Source: Pigmentiphaga humi
GTDB lineage: Bacteria > Pseudomonadota > Gammaproteobacteria > Burkholderiales > Burkholderiaceae_B
NCBI RefSeq assembly: GCF_900606115.1
Contig: NZ_UWPJ01000040.1
Coordinates: forward strand, 1-58,295
Length of the DNA: 58,295 nucleotides
Direction: 5' to 3'
A program made the translations under genes and the position numbers. Every line of letters begins with the position of its first letter. The first letter of the stretch is position 1. The notes under the pieces were generated by a model. The model did no database searches and had not been told where the DNA came from. It saw only the letters and a list, made by a program, of their open reading frames with translations. Below are positions 1-9,126 of the stretch, piece after piece.

Positions 1-1714
1 GGTCGGGGAGTTCGGCGGGGGGGCGGGTGTCGAGGTTGGTGAGGATGTCCAGCGTGCCGCTTTCGGCGTCCAGCCTGACGAGGTCGCCGGTGCGCACCTT
101 GCCGATGGCGCCGCCGTGCAGGGCTTCGGGCGTGACGTGGATGGCGGCGGGGACTTTGCCGGAGGCGCCGGACATGCGTCCGTCGGTGACCAGGGCGACG
201 CGGTAGCCGCGGCTTTGCAGAACGCCGAGGGCGGGCGTGAGTTTGTGCAGTTCGGGCATGCCGTTGGCGGCGGGGCCTTGCCAGGGCACGACGGCGACGA
301 AGTCGCGGTCCAGTTCGCCGCGCTGGAAGGCCGCCAGCACGTCCTCCTGGTCGGCAAAGACGATGGCGGGCGCTTCGATGCGGTAATGCGCCGGGTCGAC
401 GGCGGATATCTTGATGATGGAACGCCCGAGATTGCCCGCCAGCACGCGCAGGCCGCCGTTCGGCGAAAAAGGCTGCGCGGCCGGCCGGACGATGCTTGCA
501 TCGCCGCCTGTCGCCGAGCCGTCGCGCCAGGCGAGCCTGCCGTCCTGCAGCCAGGGTTCGCGGCAATAGTCGGACATCCCCCTTCCCACCACGGTATTCA
601 CGTCGTCGTGCAATAGCCCGGCACCCAGCAGCTCACGTATGACGAACTGGAGCCCGCCGGCGGCCTGGAAGCCGTTCACGTCGGCCTTGCCATTGGGATA
701 GACGCGGGCCAGCAGCGGCACGATTTCCGACAATGCGTGGAAGTCGTCCCAGTTCAGCTCGATACAGGCGGCGCGCGCCATCGCGACCAGGTGCAGGGTG
801 TGGTTGGTCGAGCCGCCGGTGGCCATCAGCCCGACCATGCCGTTGACGAACGCCTTCTCGTCGAGCACCTCGCCGATCGGCATGTAGCGGCCGCCGCCGT
901 GCCAGAGCGAGACGACGTGGCGGGCCGCTTCGCGGGTGAGCGCTTCGCGCAGCGGGGTTCCGGGATTGACGAAGGATGCGCCGGGCAGGTGCAGGCCCAT
1001 GAATTCCATCAGCATCTGGTTGGAATTGGCGGTGCCGTAGAAGGTGCAGGTGCCGGGACCGTGGTAGGCGCGGCTCTCGGCTTCCAGCAACTGGTCGCGC
1101 CCGACCTTGCCTTCGGCGTAGAGCTGGCGGATGTGCGCTTTCTCGTCGTTGCCGACCCCGGTGGTCATGGGCCCAGCCGGCACGAACAAAGCGGGCAGGT
1201 GCCCGAAGGACAGCGCCCCCATGACCAGGCCCGGCACGATCTTGTCGCACACGCCCAGGTATAGCGCGGCATCGAACATCTGGTGCGACAGCGCGACCGC
1301 CGTCGCCATCGCGATCACGTCGCGCGAGAACAGCGAGAGCTCCATGCCCGCCTGCCCCTGGGTCACGCCGTCGCACATGGCGGGCACGCCGCCGGCGAAC
1401 TGCGCCGTGGCGCCGGCCTCCAGCGCGGCCTCCTTGATCCAGGCGGGATAGGCGCCCAGCGGCTGATGGGCGGAAAGCATGTCGTTGTAGGCCGACACGA
1501 TGGCCACGTTGGGCCGCTCCATCTGCTTGAGCAGCAGCTTGGGGCGATCCGGCATGGCCGCCATGCCGTGCGCCAGGTTGGTACAGGCCAGATGGCTGCG
1601 CTCCACCTTGGCGCCGGCACGCGCGCGCATTTCGTCCAGCCAGCGCCGGCGGCTGTCGCCGCCACGCGCGATGATGCGGTCGGTAACCTGCTCGAGCACA
1701 GGATGCAAAGCCAT
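1..1714 (-). CDS. edd: Phosphogluconate dehydratase (partial, 3' end outside window)
   Basis: Converts 6-phosphogluconate to 2-keto-3-deoxy-6-phosphogluconate, the first committed step of the Entner-Doudoroff pathway; a cytosolic [4Fe-4S] enzyme of the IlvD/Edd family. The visible 571 residues read through in one frame and follow E. coli Edd closely from memory: [11 protein letters not shown]-type, [36 protein letters not shown] and [12 protein letters not shown] blocks. Edd-like wording in the N-terminal half argues against IlvD. The ATG at 1714 has a strong GGAGGAG ribosome site just upstream. The C-terminus runs off the left edge, so the partner eda gene cannot be seen. Confidence 0.93.
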   Translation of the reverse strand, partial: MALHPVLEQVTDRIIARGGDSRRRWLDEMRARAGAKVERSHLACTNLAHGMAAMPDRPKLLLKQMERPNVAIVSAYNDMLSAHQPLGAYPAWIKEAALEAGATAQFAGGVPAMCDGVTQGQAGMELSLFSRDVIAMATAVALSHQMFDAALYLGVCDKIVPGLVMGALSFGHLPALFVPAGPMTTGVGNDEKAHIRQLYAEGKVGRDQLLEAESRAYHGPGTCTFYGTANSNQMLMEFMGLHLPGASFVNPGTPLREALTREAARHVVSLWHGGGRYMPIGEVLDEKAFVNGMVGLMATGGSTNHTLHLVAMARAACIELNWDDFHALSEIVPLLARVYPNGKADVNGFQAAGGLQFVIRELLGAGLLHDDVNTVVGRGMSDYCREPWLQDGRLAWRDGSATGGDASIVRPAAQPFSPNGGLRVLAGNLGRSIIKISAVDPAHYRIEAPAIVFADQEDVLAAFQRGELDRDFVAVVPWQGPAANGMPELHKLTPALGVLQSRGYRVALVTDGRMSGASGKVPAAIHVTPEALHGGAIGKVRTGDLVRLDAESGTLDILTNLDTRPPAELPD

Positions 1715-1759
1715 GCGGGTCTCCTCCAGGCCAGCGCCCCGGACCCGCCGGTGCCCTGG

Positions 1760-3001
1760 CTATCCTTCCAGCGACTTCAATTTGCGCAACTGTGGAAACA
1801 ATACCATCCACAGCAGCGCGATAGCGATCGTGCCCGCCCCGCCGATCAGGACGGCGGGCACCACGCCGAACAGCGCCGCGGTCACGCCCGATTCGAACTC
1901 GCCCAACTGGTTCGAGGTGCCGATGAACAAAGAGTTCACCGCGCTGACCCGGCCCAGCATCTCGGGCGGCGTCTGCAATTGCACGAGCGTGAAGCGGATC
2001 ACCACGCTGATGACGTCCGAGGCGCCCAGCACGAACAGGGCCGCCATCGACACGAGCAGATGGGTGGACAGGCCGAACACGACGGTGGCCAGGCCGAATA
2101 CGACCAGCGACGCGAACAATGCCCTGCCGACGTGGTGCCTGATCGGGAAATGCGCCAGCACCACCGACATCGTCAGGGCGCCGACGGCGGGCGAAGTGCG
2201 CAGCAGGCCCAGGCCCCATGGGCCGGTCTCCAGGATGTCGCGCGCATAGATGGGCAGCAGCGCCGTGGCGCCGCCCAGCAGCACCGCGAACAGGTCCAGC
2301 GACAGCGTCCCCAGGATGATCGGCCGGCTGCGGATGAACGACAAGCCCGAGAACATCGTCTTCAAGGTAGCGGGTTCGCGCGTGGACACGACGCGCTCGG
2401 CGCGTATCAGGGCCACCAGCACGCCGCCGACCGAGAAGAACACACAGGCCACCACATAGGCCGTCATGGAACCGAACCCATACAGCAGGCCGCCCAGCGC
2501 CGGCCCGAGGATCTGCGCGGTCTGGGTGGCCGAGGTGGTCCAGGCCGCGGCCTGCGGAATCAGTTCGCGCGGCACCACGCCCTGCACCAGCGCCGCCATG
2601 GTCGGCGACTCGAAGGCGCGCCCCGCGCCGCCTATCGCGACCAGCGCCAGGATGAGTTCGCGGGTGAGCCAGCCCTGATAGGTGCCCAGGGCGAGCGCGC
2701 CCGCGGCGAGCGCTTCGACGATCATGCAGATGCTGGCGATGGCGCGCCGATCGTAGCGGTCCGCCACCTGTCCCACCACGAAGGTGAGCAGCACCATGGG
2801 AATGAACTGCGCAAGCCCCACCAGGCCGAGATCGAAGGCGCTGCCGGTGATCTCGTAGACCTGCCATCCCACGGCCACCGACAGCATCTGGAACGACAGG
2901 GTCGACATGACCCGGCCAAACCAGAACAGGATGAAAGGCGGATGGCGCGCGACCGAGACTACCGGGGCCTGGCCCGTCGTGGCGTCACTTGCTGAACTCA
3001 T
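1760..3001 (-). CDS. MFS transporter, EntS/MFS_3-like
   Basis: 413-residue polytopic membrane protein with about 12 hydrophobic segments, of usual MFS length. The GQVADRYDRRA loop between helices 2 and 3 is the MFS motif A region. The overall wording (FWFGRVMSTLSFQML, VSAVNSLFIGTSNQLGEFESG) resembles the EntS/MFS_3 branch of drug or siderophore exporters. The start overlaps the 3' end of proC by 17 bases, so the two are probably co-transcribed. The substrate cannot be told from sequence; export of a small molecule is inferred from family membership only. Confidence 0.85.
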   Translation of the reverse strand: MSSASDATTGQAPVVSVARHPPFILFWFGRVMSTLSFQMLSVAVGWQVYEITGSAFDLGLVGLAQFIPMVLLTFVVGQVADRYDRRAIASICMIVEALAAGALALGTYQGWLTRELILALVAIGGAGRAFESPTMAALVQGVVPRELIPQAAAWTTSATQTAQILGPALGGLLYGFGSMTAYVVACVFFSVGGVLVALIRAERVVSTREPATLKTMFSGLSFIRSRPIILGTLSLDLFAVLLGGATALLPIYARDILETGPWGLGLLRTSPAVGALTMSVVLAHFPIRHHVGRALFASLVVFGLATVVFGLSTHLLVSMAALFVLGASDVISVVIRFTLVQLQTPPEMLGRVSAVNSLFIGTSNQLGEFESGVTAALFGVVPAVLIGGAGTIAIALLWMVLFPQLRKLKSLEG

Positions 3002-3815
3002 CGCCCATCTCTTGCGCCCGGTGGGCCGCCGCTTGCATCGCCCGCGCCACGATCCGGCGGAAATCGGCCTGGGCCATCACGTCCAGCGCCGCGGCGGTGG
3101 TGCCGCCTTTGGAGGTCACGCGTTCGCGCAGCAGCGCGGGCGGCTCGGCGGACGCCGCGGCCATGCTCGCGGCGCCCGTGAACGTGGCCAGCGCCAGCGC
3201 GCGCGACTGCTCGGCGCTCAGGCCGACCGCCTGGCCGCCTTCGATCAAGGCCTCAAGGAACAGGAAGACGTAGGCCGGACCGCTGCCAGACAGCGCCGTC
3301 ACGCCGTCCAGGTCGGACTCCCGGTCCACCCATACGGTTTGCCCCACCGCCTTGAGTACCGCGTCGGCCAGTTCACGGTCCTGCCTGCCGACACCGTCCA
3401 GCGCGGCCAGGCCGGTGACGCCCTGGCCGATCAGCGCCGGCGTATTGGGCATGCAGCGCACCACGCGCGGCCAGGCGGCCGACTCCGCTCCCAGCCAGCC
3501 GGCCAGGTCGGCGGCGCGGATGCCGGCGGCGATGCTGATGACCAGGCTGTCCCGCAGCCAGGGCTGCGCCGCGGCCGCGACGCTCTTCATGATCTGGGGC
3601 TTGACCGCGAGCACCCAGATATTGCAGCGCGACAACTGCTCGTCGGGCGCCGCCGCGACCGTGGCGCCCCGCCCCGCCCACGCCTTGCGGGTGTCTTCGA
3701 CCGGATCGATGACATGGATGTTGCCGATCGGGCAGAACTTGCCGGCCAGGCCGGATATCAGCGCGGCGGCCATGTTGCCGCCGCCGATGAACGCAATCGA
3801 AAGTTCAGGATTCAT
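2985..3815 (-). CDS. proC: Pyrroline-5-carboxylate reductase
   Basis: Reduces 1-pyrroline-5-carboxylate to proline with NAD(P)H, the last step of proline synthesis. The 276-residue product is of family length. It starts with a beta-alpha-beta dinucleotide site (AFIGGGNMAAAL, residues about 8-19) and carries the family signature ALSGSGPAYVFLFLEAL and the SKGGTTAAAL block near the C-terminus. An in-frame extension upstream to 3896 exists, but the ATG at 3815 directly precedes the nucleotide-binding strand and is the natural start. It lies between the yggS-type gene and the MFS gene on the same strand, a common proC-yggS pairing. Confidence 0.95.
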   Translation of the reverse strand: MNPELSIAFIGGGNMAAALISGLAGKFCPIGNIHVIDPVEDTRKAWAGRGATVAAAPDEQLSRCNIWVLAVKPQIMKSVAAAAQPWLRDSLVISIAAGIRAADLAGWLGAESAAWPRVVRCMPNTPALIGQGVTGLAALDGVGRQDRELADAVLKAVGQTVWVDRESDLDGVTALSGSGPAYVFLFLEALIEGGQAVGLSAEQSRALALATFTGAASMAAASAEPPALLRERVTSKGGTTAAALDVMAQADFRRIVARAMQAAAHRAQEMGDEFSK

Positions 3816-3828
3816 GATGGTTCCGGAC

Positions 3829-4527
3829 TCAGGACGAATAATCGCGGGCGCCGAAGATGGCAGTGCCCACGCGTACGATGGACGCACCGGCCGCAATCGC
3901 CGCCTCCAGGTCGTCCGACATGCCCATGGACAAGGTGTCCAGGCCCAGCCCTTCTTCGTTCAGGCCGTGCAGCAGGCCGGCCAGGCGGTCGAAGACTTCC
4001 CGCTGGCTGGCGGGATCGCGCTGCGGGGCGGGAATGCACATCAGCCCGCGCAGCGCGATGCGCGGCAGCTCACGCACCGCCAGCGCCAGTTCGCGCAAAT
4101 GCGCCGGCGCCACGCCGCTCTTGGTGGGTTGGCCGTCGATGTTGACCTGCAGGCACACTTGCAGATCGGGCGCCTGCTGCGGACGCAGGTCCGACAGGCG
4201 CTGGGCGATCTTGAGGCGGTCCACGCTATGGACCCAGTCGAAATGCTCGGCCACGTGGCGGGCCTTGTTGCTCTGCAAGGGACCGATGAAATGCCATGCC
4301 GTGTCGGCGCGCAAGTCCTGCAATTGCTCCAGCTTCCCGACTGCTTCCTGGACGTAGCTCTCGCCGAAGGCGCGCTGCCCGGCGGCGTAGGCCTGCCGGA
4401 CGGCCGCCGCGGGAAAGGTCTTGGAGACCGCCAGCAGCTCGACTTCGTCCGCGCCGCGGCCGCATGCGCCGCAGGCGAGCTCGATACGATGGCGGACTGA
4501 CCGGAGTTGGTCGGCGATGGGCGGCAT
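3829..4527 (-). CDS. YggS/PLPBP-family PLP homeostasis protein
   Basis: 232-residue fold-type III PLP-binding protein of the YggS/PROSC family, which buffers pyridoxal phosphate and affects amino- and keto-acid pools; no catalytic activity is established. Lys36 in LLAVSK is the expected PLP lysine. The motifs GESYVQEAVGK, WHFIGPLQSNK, GLMCIPAP and LSMGMSDDLEAAI are characteristic of the family. It sits 13 bases upstream of proC on the same strand, as in many Proteobacteria, and is likely co-transcribed with it. Confidence 0.93.
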   Translation of the reverse strand: MPPIADQLRSVRHRIELACGACGRGADEVELLAVSKTFPAAAVRQAYAAGQRAFGESYVQEAVGKLEQLQDLRADTAWHFIGPLQSNKARHVAEHFDWVHSVDRLKIAQRLSDLRPQQAPDLQVCLQVNIDGQPTKSGVAPAHLRELALAVRELPRIALRGLMCIPAPQRDPASQREVFDRLAGLLHGLNEEGLGLDTLSMGMSDDLEAAIAAGASIVRVGTAIFGARDYSS

Positions 4528-4598
4528 GGCGGGGACGGGGCAAAGGCAGGATTATATGCGGCGCGGCCGGGCTTCCGCGCGCCGCCCGCGGCGCAATC

Positions 4599-5483
4599 TC
4601 ACCCCAGCACGGTGGTCTGCGCGAAGATGCCGGCGAAGACGGCGAAACCGAACCAGGTGTTGTGCAGGAAGGCGCGGAAACACGCCGCGCGGTCGCGCCC
4701 GCGTATCCACCACAGGTGGCGCGCCGCGACGCCGGCGGCGGCCAGCAGGCCGGCGGCGAAAGGCCAGCCGTAGCCCAGCCTCGCGCCCGCCACGGCCAGC
4801 AGCGCCAGCGTCGCCAGGTAGCACAGGCCGACGGCCAGGACGTCCCAGCGGCCGAAGGTGATGGCCGAAGTCTTCAGGCCCAGCTTGAGGTCGTCGGGCC
4901 GATCGACCATCGCGTATTCGGTATCGTAGGCAACCGCCCAGGCGATATTGGCCGCCAGCATGATCCAGCCTTCCAGCGGCACGGTCTCGAGCACGGCCGC
5001 ATAGGCCATGGGGATGCCGAAGCCGAACGCGATGCCGAGGTAGGCCTGCGGAATGGCGAAGAAGCGCTTGAACTTGGGATAGCTCACGGCCAGGAACACG
5101 GCGACCACCGACAGCGCCCAGACCAGGCGGTTCATGGGCAGGATCAGCAGCAGCGAGACCAGCGCCAGCGCGGCGGCCACGCTCAGGGCCTCACGGGCCG
5201 AAATCAGTCCCGAAGTCAGTACGCGTTCGCGCGTGCGCTCGACGTACTTGTCCACGTCGCGGTCGAAATAATCGTTGACCGCGCAGCCGGCCGAACGCAT
5301 CAGCACCGTGCCTGCCACGAAGGCGAAGACGAAATACCAGGACGGCCGGCCCTCGCTGGCCGCCCACAGGGCCCAGAGCGTGGGCCAGACCAGCAGCAGG
5401 CTGCCGATGGGCTTGTCGATCCGCACCAGGCGGGCGTAAAGCGACAGGCGCTGGGAAATCGTCAGGGGCAGGGAACGGTTCAT
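4599..5483 (-). CDS. ubiA: 4-hydroxybenzoate polyprenyltransferase
   Basis: Integral membrane prenyltransferase that joins the polyprenyl chain to 4-hydroxybenzoate in ubiquinone synthesis. The 294 residues contain the first Asp-rich motif ([10 protein letters not shown], about residue 70) and the second ([12 protein letters not shown], about residue 190), which bind Mg-diphosphate, plus about eight hydrophobic helices. The ATG at 5483 gives the usual N-terminus; an upstream GTG at 5504 adds seven residues and is less likely. It reads toward the yggS/proC group with a 71-base gap. Confidence 0.94.
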   Translation of the reverse strand: MNRSLPLTISQRLSLYARLVRIDKPIGSLLLVWPTLWALWAASEGRPSWYFVFAFVAGTVLMRSAGCAVNDYFDRDVDKYVERTRERVLTSGLISAREALSVAAALALVSLLLILPMNRLVWALSVVAVFLAVSYPKFKRFFAIPQAYLGIAFGFGIPMAYAAVLETVPLEGWIMLAANIAWAVAYDTEYAMVDRPDDLKLGLKTSAITFGRWDVLAVGLCYLATLALLAVAGARLGYGWPFAAGLLAAAGVAARHLWWIRGRDRAACFRAFLHNTWFGFAVFAGIFAQTTVLG

Positions 5484-5532
5484 GCCCCGTATGGTACCAA
5501 GCACGCCGCCGGACGCGGCGGCCGCCCTGCCC

Positions 5533-7167
5533 TTACATCGACCGCAGCGCGAAGCGCTTGAGCTTGCCGGTCTCGGTGCGCGGCAGCGCCTCGACGAAGC
5601 GGATGACGCGCGGATACTTGTACGGCGCGATCGTGCGCTTCACGTGATCCTGCAGGGTCTTGGCCATGGCGTCTCCGGCCTGCGCGCCCGGGCGCAGCAC
5701 CACGTAGGCCGCCACGACCTCGCCCCGCTCTTCGTCGGCCATGCCGACCACGCCGCATTCGGCCACCGCCTCGTGCTGCAGCAGCGCGCTTTCGACCTCC
5801 GGCCCGGCGATGTTGTAGCCGGCCGAAATGATCATGTCATCGGTGCGCGCCTGATAGTAGAGATAGCCGTCGTCGTCCATCAGGAAGGAATCGCCCGTCA
5901 GGTTCCAGCCCTGCCGGACGGCCCTGGCCTGCCGTTCGTCGGCCAGGTACTTGCACCCGGTGGGCCCCTTGACCGCCAGCCGGCCCACGGTGCCCGCCGG
6001 CAGCGGCCGCATGCCCTCGTCCACGATGCGCACTTCGTAGCCCGGCACGGGCTTGCCGATGGCGCCGCGCCGGACCTGGCCGCCGGCGCTGGAGATGAAG
6101 ATGTGGATCATCTCGGTACTGCCTATGCCGTCGGTCATTTCCACGCCGCTGGCCGCCTTCCAGCTCTGGCGCGTGGCATCGGGCAGGGCCTCGCCGGCCG
6201 ATACCGTATGGCGCAGGCTCGACAAATCGTAGCCGGACGCCAGCGCCGCCATCTGCCGGTAGAACGTGGGAGCGGTGAACACCACGGTCGCCCTGGCCGC
6301 CTGGATGGTCTCCAGCAGCGTGGCCGGCGTCAGCTTCTCGGCCAGCACGGTCGAGGCGCCGGCGCGCAGCGGGAAGCACAGCATGCCCCCCAGCCCGAAC
6401 GTGAACGCCAGCGGCGGCGTCCCGCAGAAGATGTCGTCGGGCCCGGCCTGCAGGAGCGAACGCGGGAACAGGTCGCACATGGCCAGCACGTCGCGGTGGA
6501 AATGCATGCAGCCCTTGGGGCTGCCCGTAGTGCCGCTGGTAAAGGCGATCAGGCAGACGTCGTCGGCCGCCGTATCGCAGGCGGGAAAGCCGCCGGACTT
6601 GCGGGCCGCCAGGCTTTCGACGGAATCCGGACCATCGTCGTTGAAGTACCGGACCTGCTTCAGGGTGGGGCTGTGCAGCGGCCCGGCCCGCATGCAGGTT
6701 TCGAGTTCGTCGCGCAGGCGCACGTCGCACAGCGCCGCGGCGACCTCGGCCTTGTCCAGGATGGGCTTGAGCTCCACCGCGCGCAGCAAGGGCATGGTGG
6801 GTACGGCCACCAGCCCCGCCTTGATCGTGGCCAGCAATGCCACCGCCATGGCGGGATTGTTCGGCCCGCGCAGCAGCACGCGGTTGCCCGGCACCAGTCC
6901 CATCTCCTCGACCAGGACCCGCGCGGTGCGGTCGACCCGTTCCTGCAGCTCGCGATAAGTGATCGACGCCAGTTGTCCGTCGGAGAGGGTACGGATGGCC
7001 GGACGGTCGCCCCACCCTGCCGCGATCGCGCCGTCCACCAGCTCGGCCGCGCTGTTCAGGCGCACAGGATAGGCCAGCGCGGGGTGGTCGAGCAGGAAAT
7101 CCGGCCATTCCTGCGGTGGCGGAAGATGGTCACGGGTAAACGTGTCGCGGTGTCCCGAGCGTTCCAT
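5533..7167 (-). CDS. Benzoate/2-aminobenzoate-type acyl-CoA ligase
   Basis: 544-residue member of the ANL adenylate-forming superfamily. The P-loop-like motif is [18 protein letters not shown], followed by the adenine-binding GIGSTE block, the hinge [15 protein letters not shown], and the C-terminal lysine in [11 protein letters not shown]. The layout, with a short N-terminus and [17 protein letters not shown] wording, matches the benzoate-CoA and 2-aminobenzoate-CoA ligase group, so the substrate is probably an aromatic acid; this is inference. It converts the acid, ATP and CoA to acyl-CoA. An AT-rich palindromic site lies about 65 bases upstream. Confidence 0.85.
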   Translation of the reverse strand: MERSGHRDTFTRDHLPPPQEWPDFLLDHPALAYPVRLNSAAELVDGAIAAGWGDRPAIRTLSDGQLASITYRELQERVDRTARVLVEEMGLVPGNRVLLRGPNNPAMAVALLATIKAGLVAVPTMPLLRAVELKPILDKAEVAAALCDVRLRDELETCMRAGPLHSPTLKQVRYFNDDGPDSVESLAARKSGGFPACDTAADDVCLIAFTSGTTGSPKGCMHFHRDVLAMCDLFPRSLLQAGPDDIFCGTPPLAFTFGLGGMLCFPLRAGASTVLAEKLTPATLLETIQAARATVVFTAPTFYRQMAALASGYDLSSLRHTVSAGEALPDATRQSWKAASGVEMTDGIGSTEMIHIFISSAGGQVRRGAIGKPVPGYEVRIVDEGMRPLPAGTVGRLAVKGPTGCKYLADERQARAVRQGWNLTGDSFLMDDDGYLYYQARTDDMIISAGYNIAGPEVESALLQHEAVAECGVVGMADEERGEVVAAYVVLRPGAQAGDAMAKTLQDHVKRTIAPYKYPRVIRFVEALPRTETGKLKRFALRSM

Positions 7168-7227
7168 GTCACTACTCCGGCAGTGCGCGCGCTCCGGGGA
7201 GCGGCGATAGATCGGCTGAATTGCTTT

Positions 7228-7247
7228 AACCTAAAATTTTTAAACCT
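7228..7247. promoter_or_regulatory. Possible operator upstream of the aromatic acyl-CoA ligase
   Basis: An AT-rich island in otherwise GC-rich DNA. The palindrome TAAAA-T-TTTTA (7232-7242) is flanked on both sides by the direct repeat AACCT (7228-7232 and 7243-7247). It lies about 65 bases before the start of the minus-strand ligase gene, where a promoter and operator are expected. No cognate regulator is adjacent. Confidence 0.4.
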
Positions 7248-7285
7248 CAAGTAATTTTGCAGCAGATAAGGCGCTGGGGAAATAG

Positions 7286-7325
7286 AAAAATCCCTGTATC
7301 GCACGGCAGGCGGTACAGGGATTTC
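7286..7325 (-). terminator. Intrinsic terminator of dps
   Basis: Inverted arms AAAATCCCTGTA and TACAGGGATTTC surround a 15-base loop. Read on the minus strand the hairpin ends in a T-run. It lies 50 bases after the dps stop codon and before the ligase promoter, so it separates the two units. Confidence 0.75.
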
Positions 7326-7375
7326 CCGAAGTTCGATGCGCCGGCCCCTGCAAGAGCCGGCAAGCTTCGCGGGAT

Positions 7376-7912
7376 TTACTGCAGGATGCTGCGCAGCATC
7401 CAGGCGGTCTTCTCATGGAATTCCAGGCGCTGGGTCAGCAGGTCGGCGGTCGGCTCGTCGCTGGCGGCGTCGGCCATTTTCAGCACATTGCGCGCGGTCT
7501 TGGCCACGGCTTCGTGGCCGGCCACCAGCAGGCGCACCATTTCCATCGCCTCGGGCACTTCGGCCGGCTCGGCGATGGTGCTGAGCTTGCCGAATTCGCG
7601 GTAGGTGCCGGGCGCGACATGGCCCAGGGCGCGGATGCGCTCGGCCACGTCGTCGATGGACGTCCACAGGTCGGTGTACTGGGTCATGAACATGTTGTGC
7701 AGGGTGTTGAACATCGGCCCCGTCACGTTCCAGTGAAAATTGTGCGTCATCAGGTACAGCGTATAGGTATCGGCCAGCAGCTTGGACAAGCCTCCCGCCA
7801 CGGCTGCGCGATCCTTGTCCGAGATACCGATGTCGATGCGCAGCACGCCCGCTGCGGACCGGGCGGTCTCTGCACTTGCGGCGCTCTTCTTCGGGCTTGC
7901 TTTTTTAACCAT
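7376..7912 (-). CDS. dps: Dps-family ferritin-like DNA-protection protein
   Basis: 178-residue Dps family protein: a dodecameric ferroxidase that stores iron and protects DNA in starvation and peroxide stress. The ferroxidase ligands are seen in [13 protein letters not shown] (His) and the following [17 protein letters not shown] (Asp/Glu). A Lys/Ala-rich N-terminal tail ([16 protein letters not shown]) is of the type that binds DNA in other Dps proteins. It has its own terminator and lies just downstream of oxyR on the same strand, so peroxide control by OxyR is plausible but not shown. A second Dps lies at 31597-32145. Confidence 0.93.
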   Translation of the reverse strand: MVKKASPKKSAASAETARSAAGVLRIDIGISDKDRAAVAGGLSKLLADTYTLYLMTHNFHWNVTGPMFNTLHNMFMTQYTDLWTSIDDVAERIRALGHVAPGTYREFGKLSTIAEPAEVPEAMEMVRLLVAGHEAVAKTARNVLKMADAASDEPTADLLTQRLEFHEKTAWMLRSILQ

Positions 7913-8018
7913 GGCTAACTCCCTTTATCAAAGTCGGTACGACATCACGGAACACGATATCGAGCATACTAGATGGCGCCCGATCGCGGAATGACAAGTC
8001 CCCGGGCCGGCCCTCGGC

Positions 8019-8963
8019 TCAAGCATCCTGCTCTTGCGGATCCAGCATCGTCACGCCATTGAGCCTGCAGGCACGGATGGCGGTGATCAGGGTATCGATC
8101 GCCGCCGTGCGCGGGAAGCTCTTGCGCCAGGCCAGCACCACGCGCCGATCGGGCACGGGCTCTTCGAAGGGAACGTAGCGCAGCAAATCGCGCTCGTCCG
8201 GCACGGCCGGCACCGACGACGTGGGCAGCACGGTAATGCCTATGCCCGAGGCCACCATGTGGCGAATGGTTTCCAGTGACGAGCCTTCGAAGGTGCGCTG
8301 GATCCCTTCGTTGGTCGCGGAAAAACGCGACAGCTCGGGACACACCTCCAGCACCTGGTCGCGAAAGCAATGGCCGGTGCCCAGCAGCAGCATGGTCTCG
8401 CTCTTGAGCTCCTCGGCATCGACGCGTTCGCGGCTAGCCAGCGGATGGCCCTTGGGCACGGCGACGATGAAGGGCTCGTCGTACAGCGGCTGGATCGCCA
8501 GCCCCGCGTCGGGAATCGGCAAGGCCATGACGGCGCAGTCGATCTCGCCCTGGCGCAGCAGTTCTAGCAGCCGGACGGTGAAGTACTCCTGCAGCAGCAG
8601 CGGCATCTGCGGCGCGATCTCGATCAGCTTGGGCACGAGCTGCGGCAGCAGATAAGGTCCGATGGTATAGATCACGCCCACGCGCAGCGCGCCCGACAGG
8701 GGATCATGCCCCTGTTTGGCGATCTCCTTCAGGTTCGCGCTTTCTTCCAGCACCTTCTGCGCCTGCGCCACGATGCGCTCGCCGATGGGCGTCACCCCGA
8801 CCTCGGTGCCGCCGCGCTCGAACAAGGTCACGCCCAGCTCGTCCTCGAGCTTGCGTATCGCGACCGACAGCGTCGGCTGGCTTACGAAACAGGCCTCGGC
8901 CGCCCGGCCGAAATGCCGCTCGCGCGCCACCGCCACGATATATTTCAACTCGGTGAGGGTCAT
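8019..8963 (-). CDS. oxyR: Peroxide-sensing LysR-type regulator OxyR
   Basis: 314-residue LysR-type transcription factor. The N-terminal winged HTH is at about residues 1-60 (HFGRAAEACFVSQPTLSVAI). The peroxide-sensing pair is present exactly as in E. coli OxyR: Cys199 and Cys208 in GHCFRDQVLEVC. On oxidation these form a disulfide that switches the tetramer to activate peroxide-defence genes. Its neighbours are dps downstream and recG upstream, all on the minus strand. Confidence 0.96.
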   Translation of the reverse strand: MTLTELKYIVAVARERHFGRAAEACFVSQPTLSVAIRKLEDELGVTLFERGGTEVGVTPIGERIVAQAQKVLEESANLKEIAKQGHDPLSGALRVGVIYTIGPYLLPQLVPKLIEIAPQMPLLLQEYFTVRLLELLRQGEIDCAVMALPIPDAGLAIQPLYDEPFIVAVPKGHPLASRERVDAEELKSETMLLLGTGHCFRDQVLEVCPELSRFSATNEGIQRTFEGSSLETIRHMVASGIGITVLPTSSVPAVPDERDLLRYVPFEEPVPDRRVVLAWRKSFPRTAAIDTLITAIRACRLNGVTMLDPQEQDA

Positions 8964-9040
8964 GACAAGTCTCTCTCGAAGTCTTCAGTCGTCCATGGCG
9001 CTACACGCCACCCGCAGTGCATGAAAGTACGCCGCCCACC

Positions 9041-9124
9041 CCAGGAAACTGCGGATCCGGCTCCGCCGGTCCGCCGGTTTCGCCCCCTGAGGGGCGCGCG
9101 CGTAAGCGCGTAGGGGGGTCTTCA
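9041..9124 (-). repeat. Dispersed GC-rich repeat, copy 1 (3' of recG)
   Basis: An ordered set of blocks, GCGGATCCGGCT, CCGGTCCGCCGGTTTCGCC, CCCTGAGGGG and GCGCGTAGGGGGGTC, which recurs at about 44216-44303 and, in two-part form, at 41794-41940. It begins a few bases after the recG stop codon and contains several short palindromes. It looks like a REP-type or terminator-associated element. Confidence 0.7.
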
Positions 9125-9126
9125 TC

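Noticed and set aside
633-2867. 744-residue minus-strand frame and similar very long frames at 9172-11310, 32395-33801, 33579-36203 and 55296-57554
   Set aside because: Arg/Gly/Ala/His-rich shadows caused by high GC at codon position 3 of the real genes on the other frame or strand; no domain sense.
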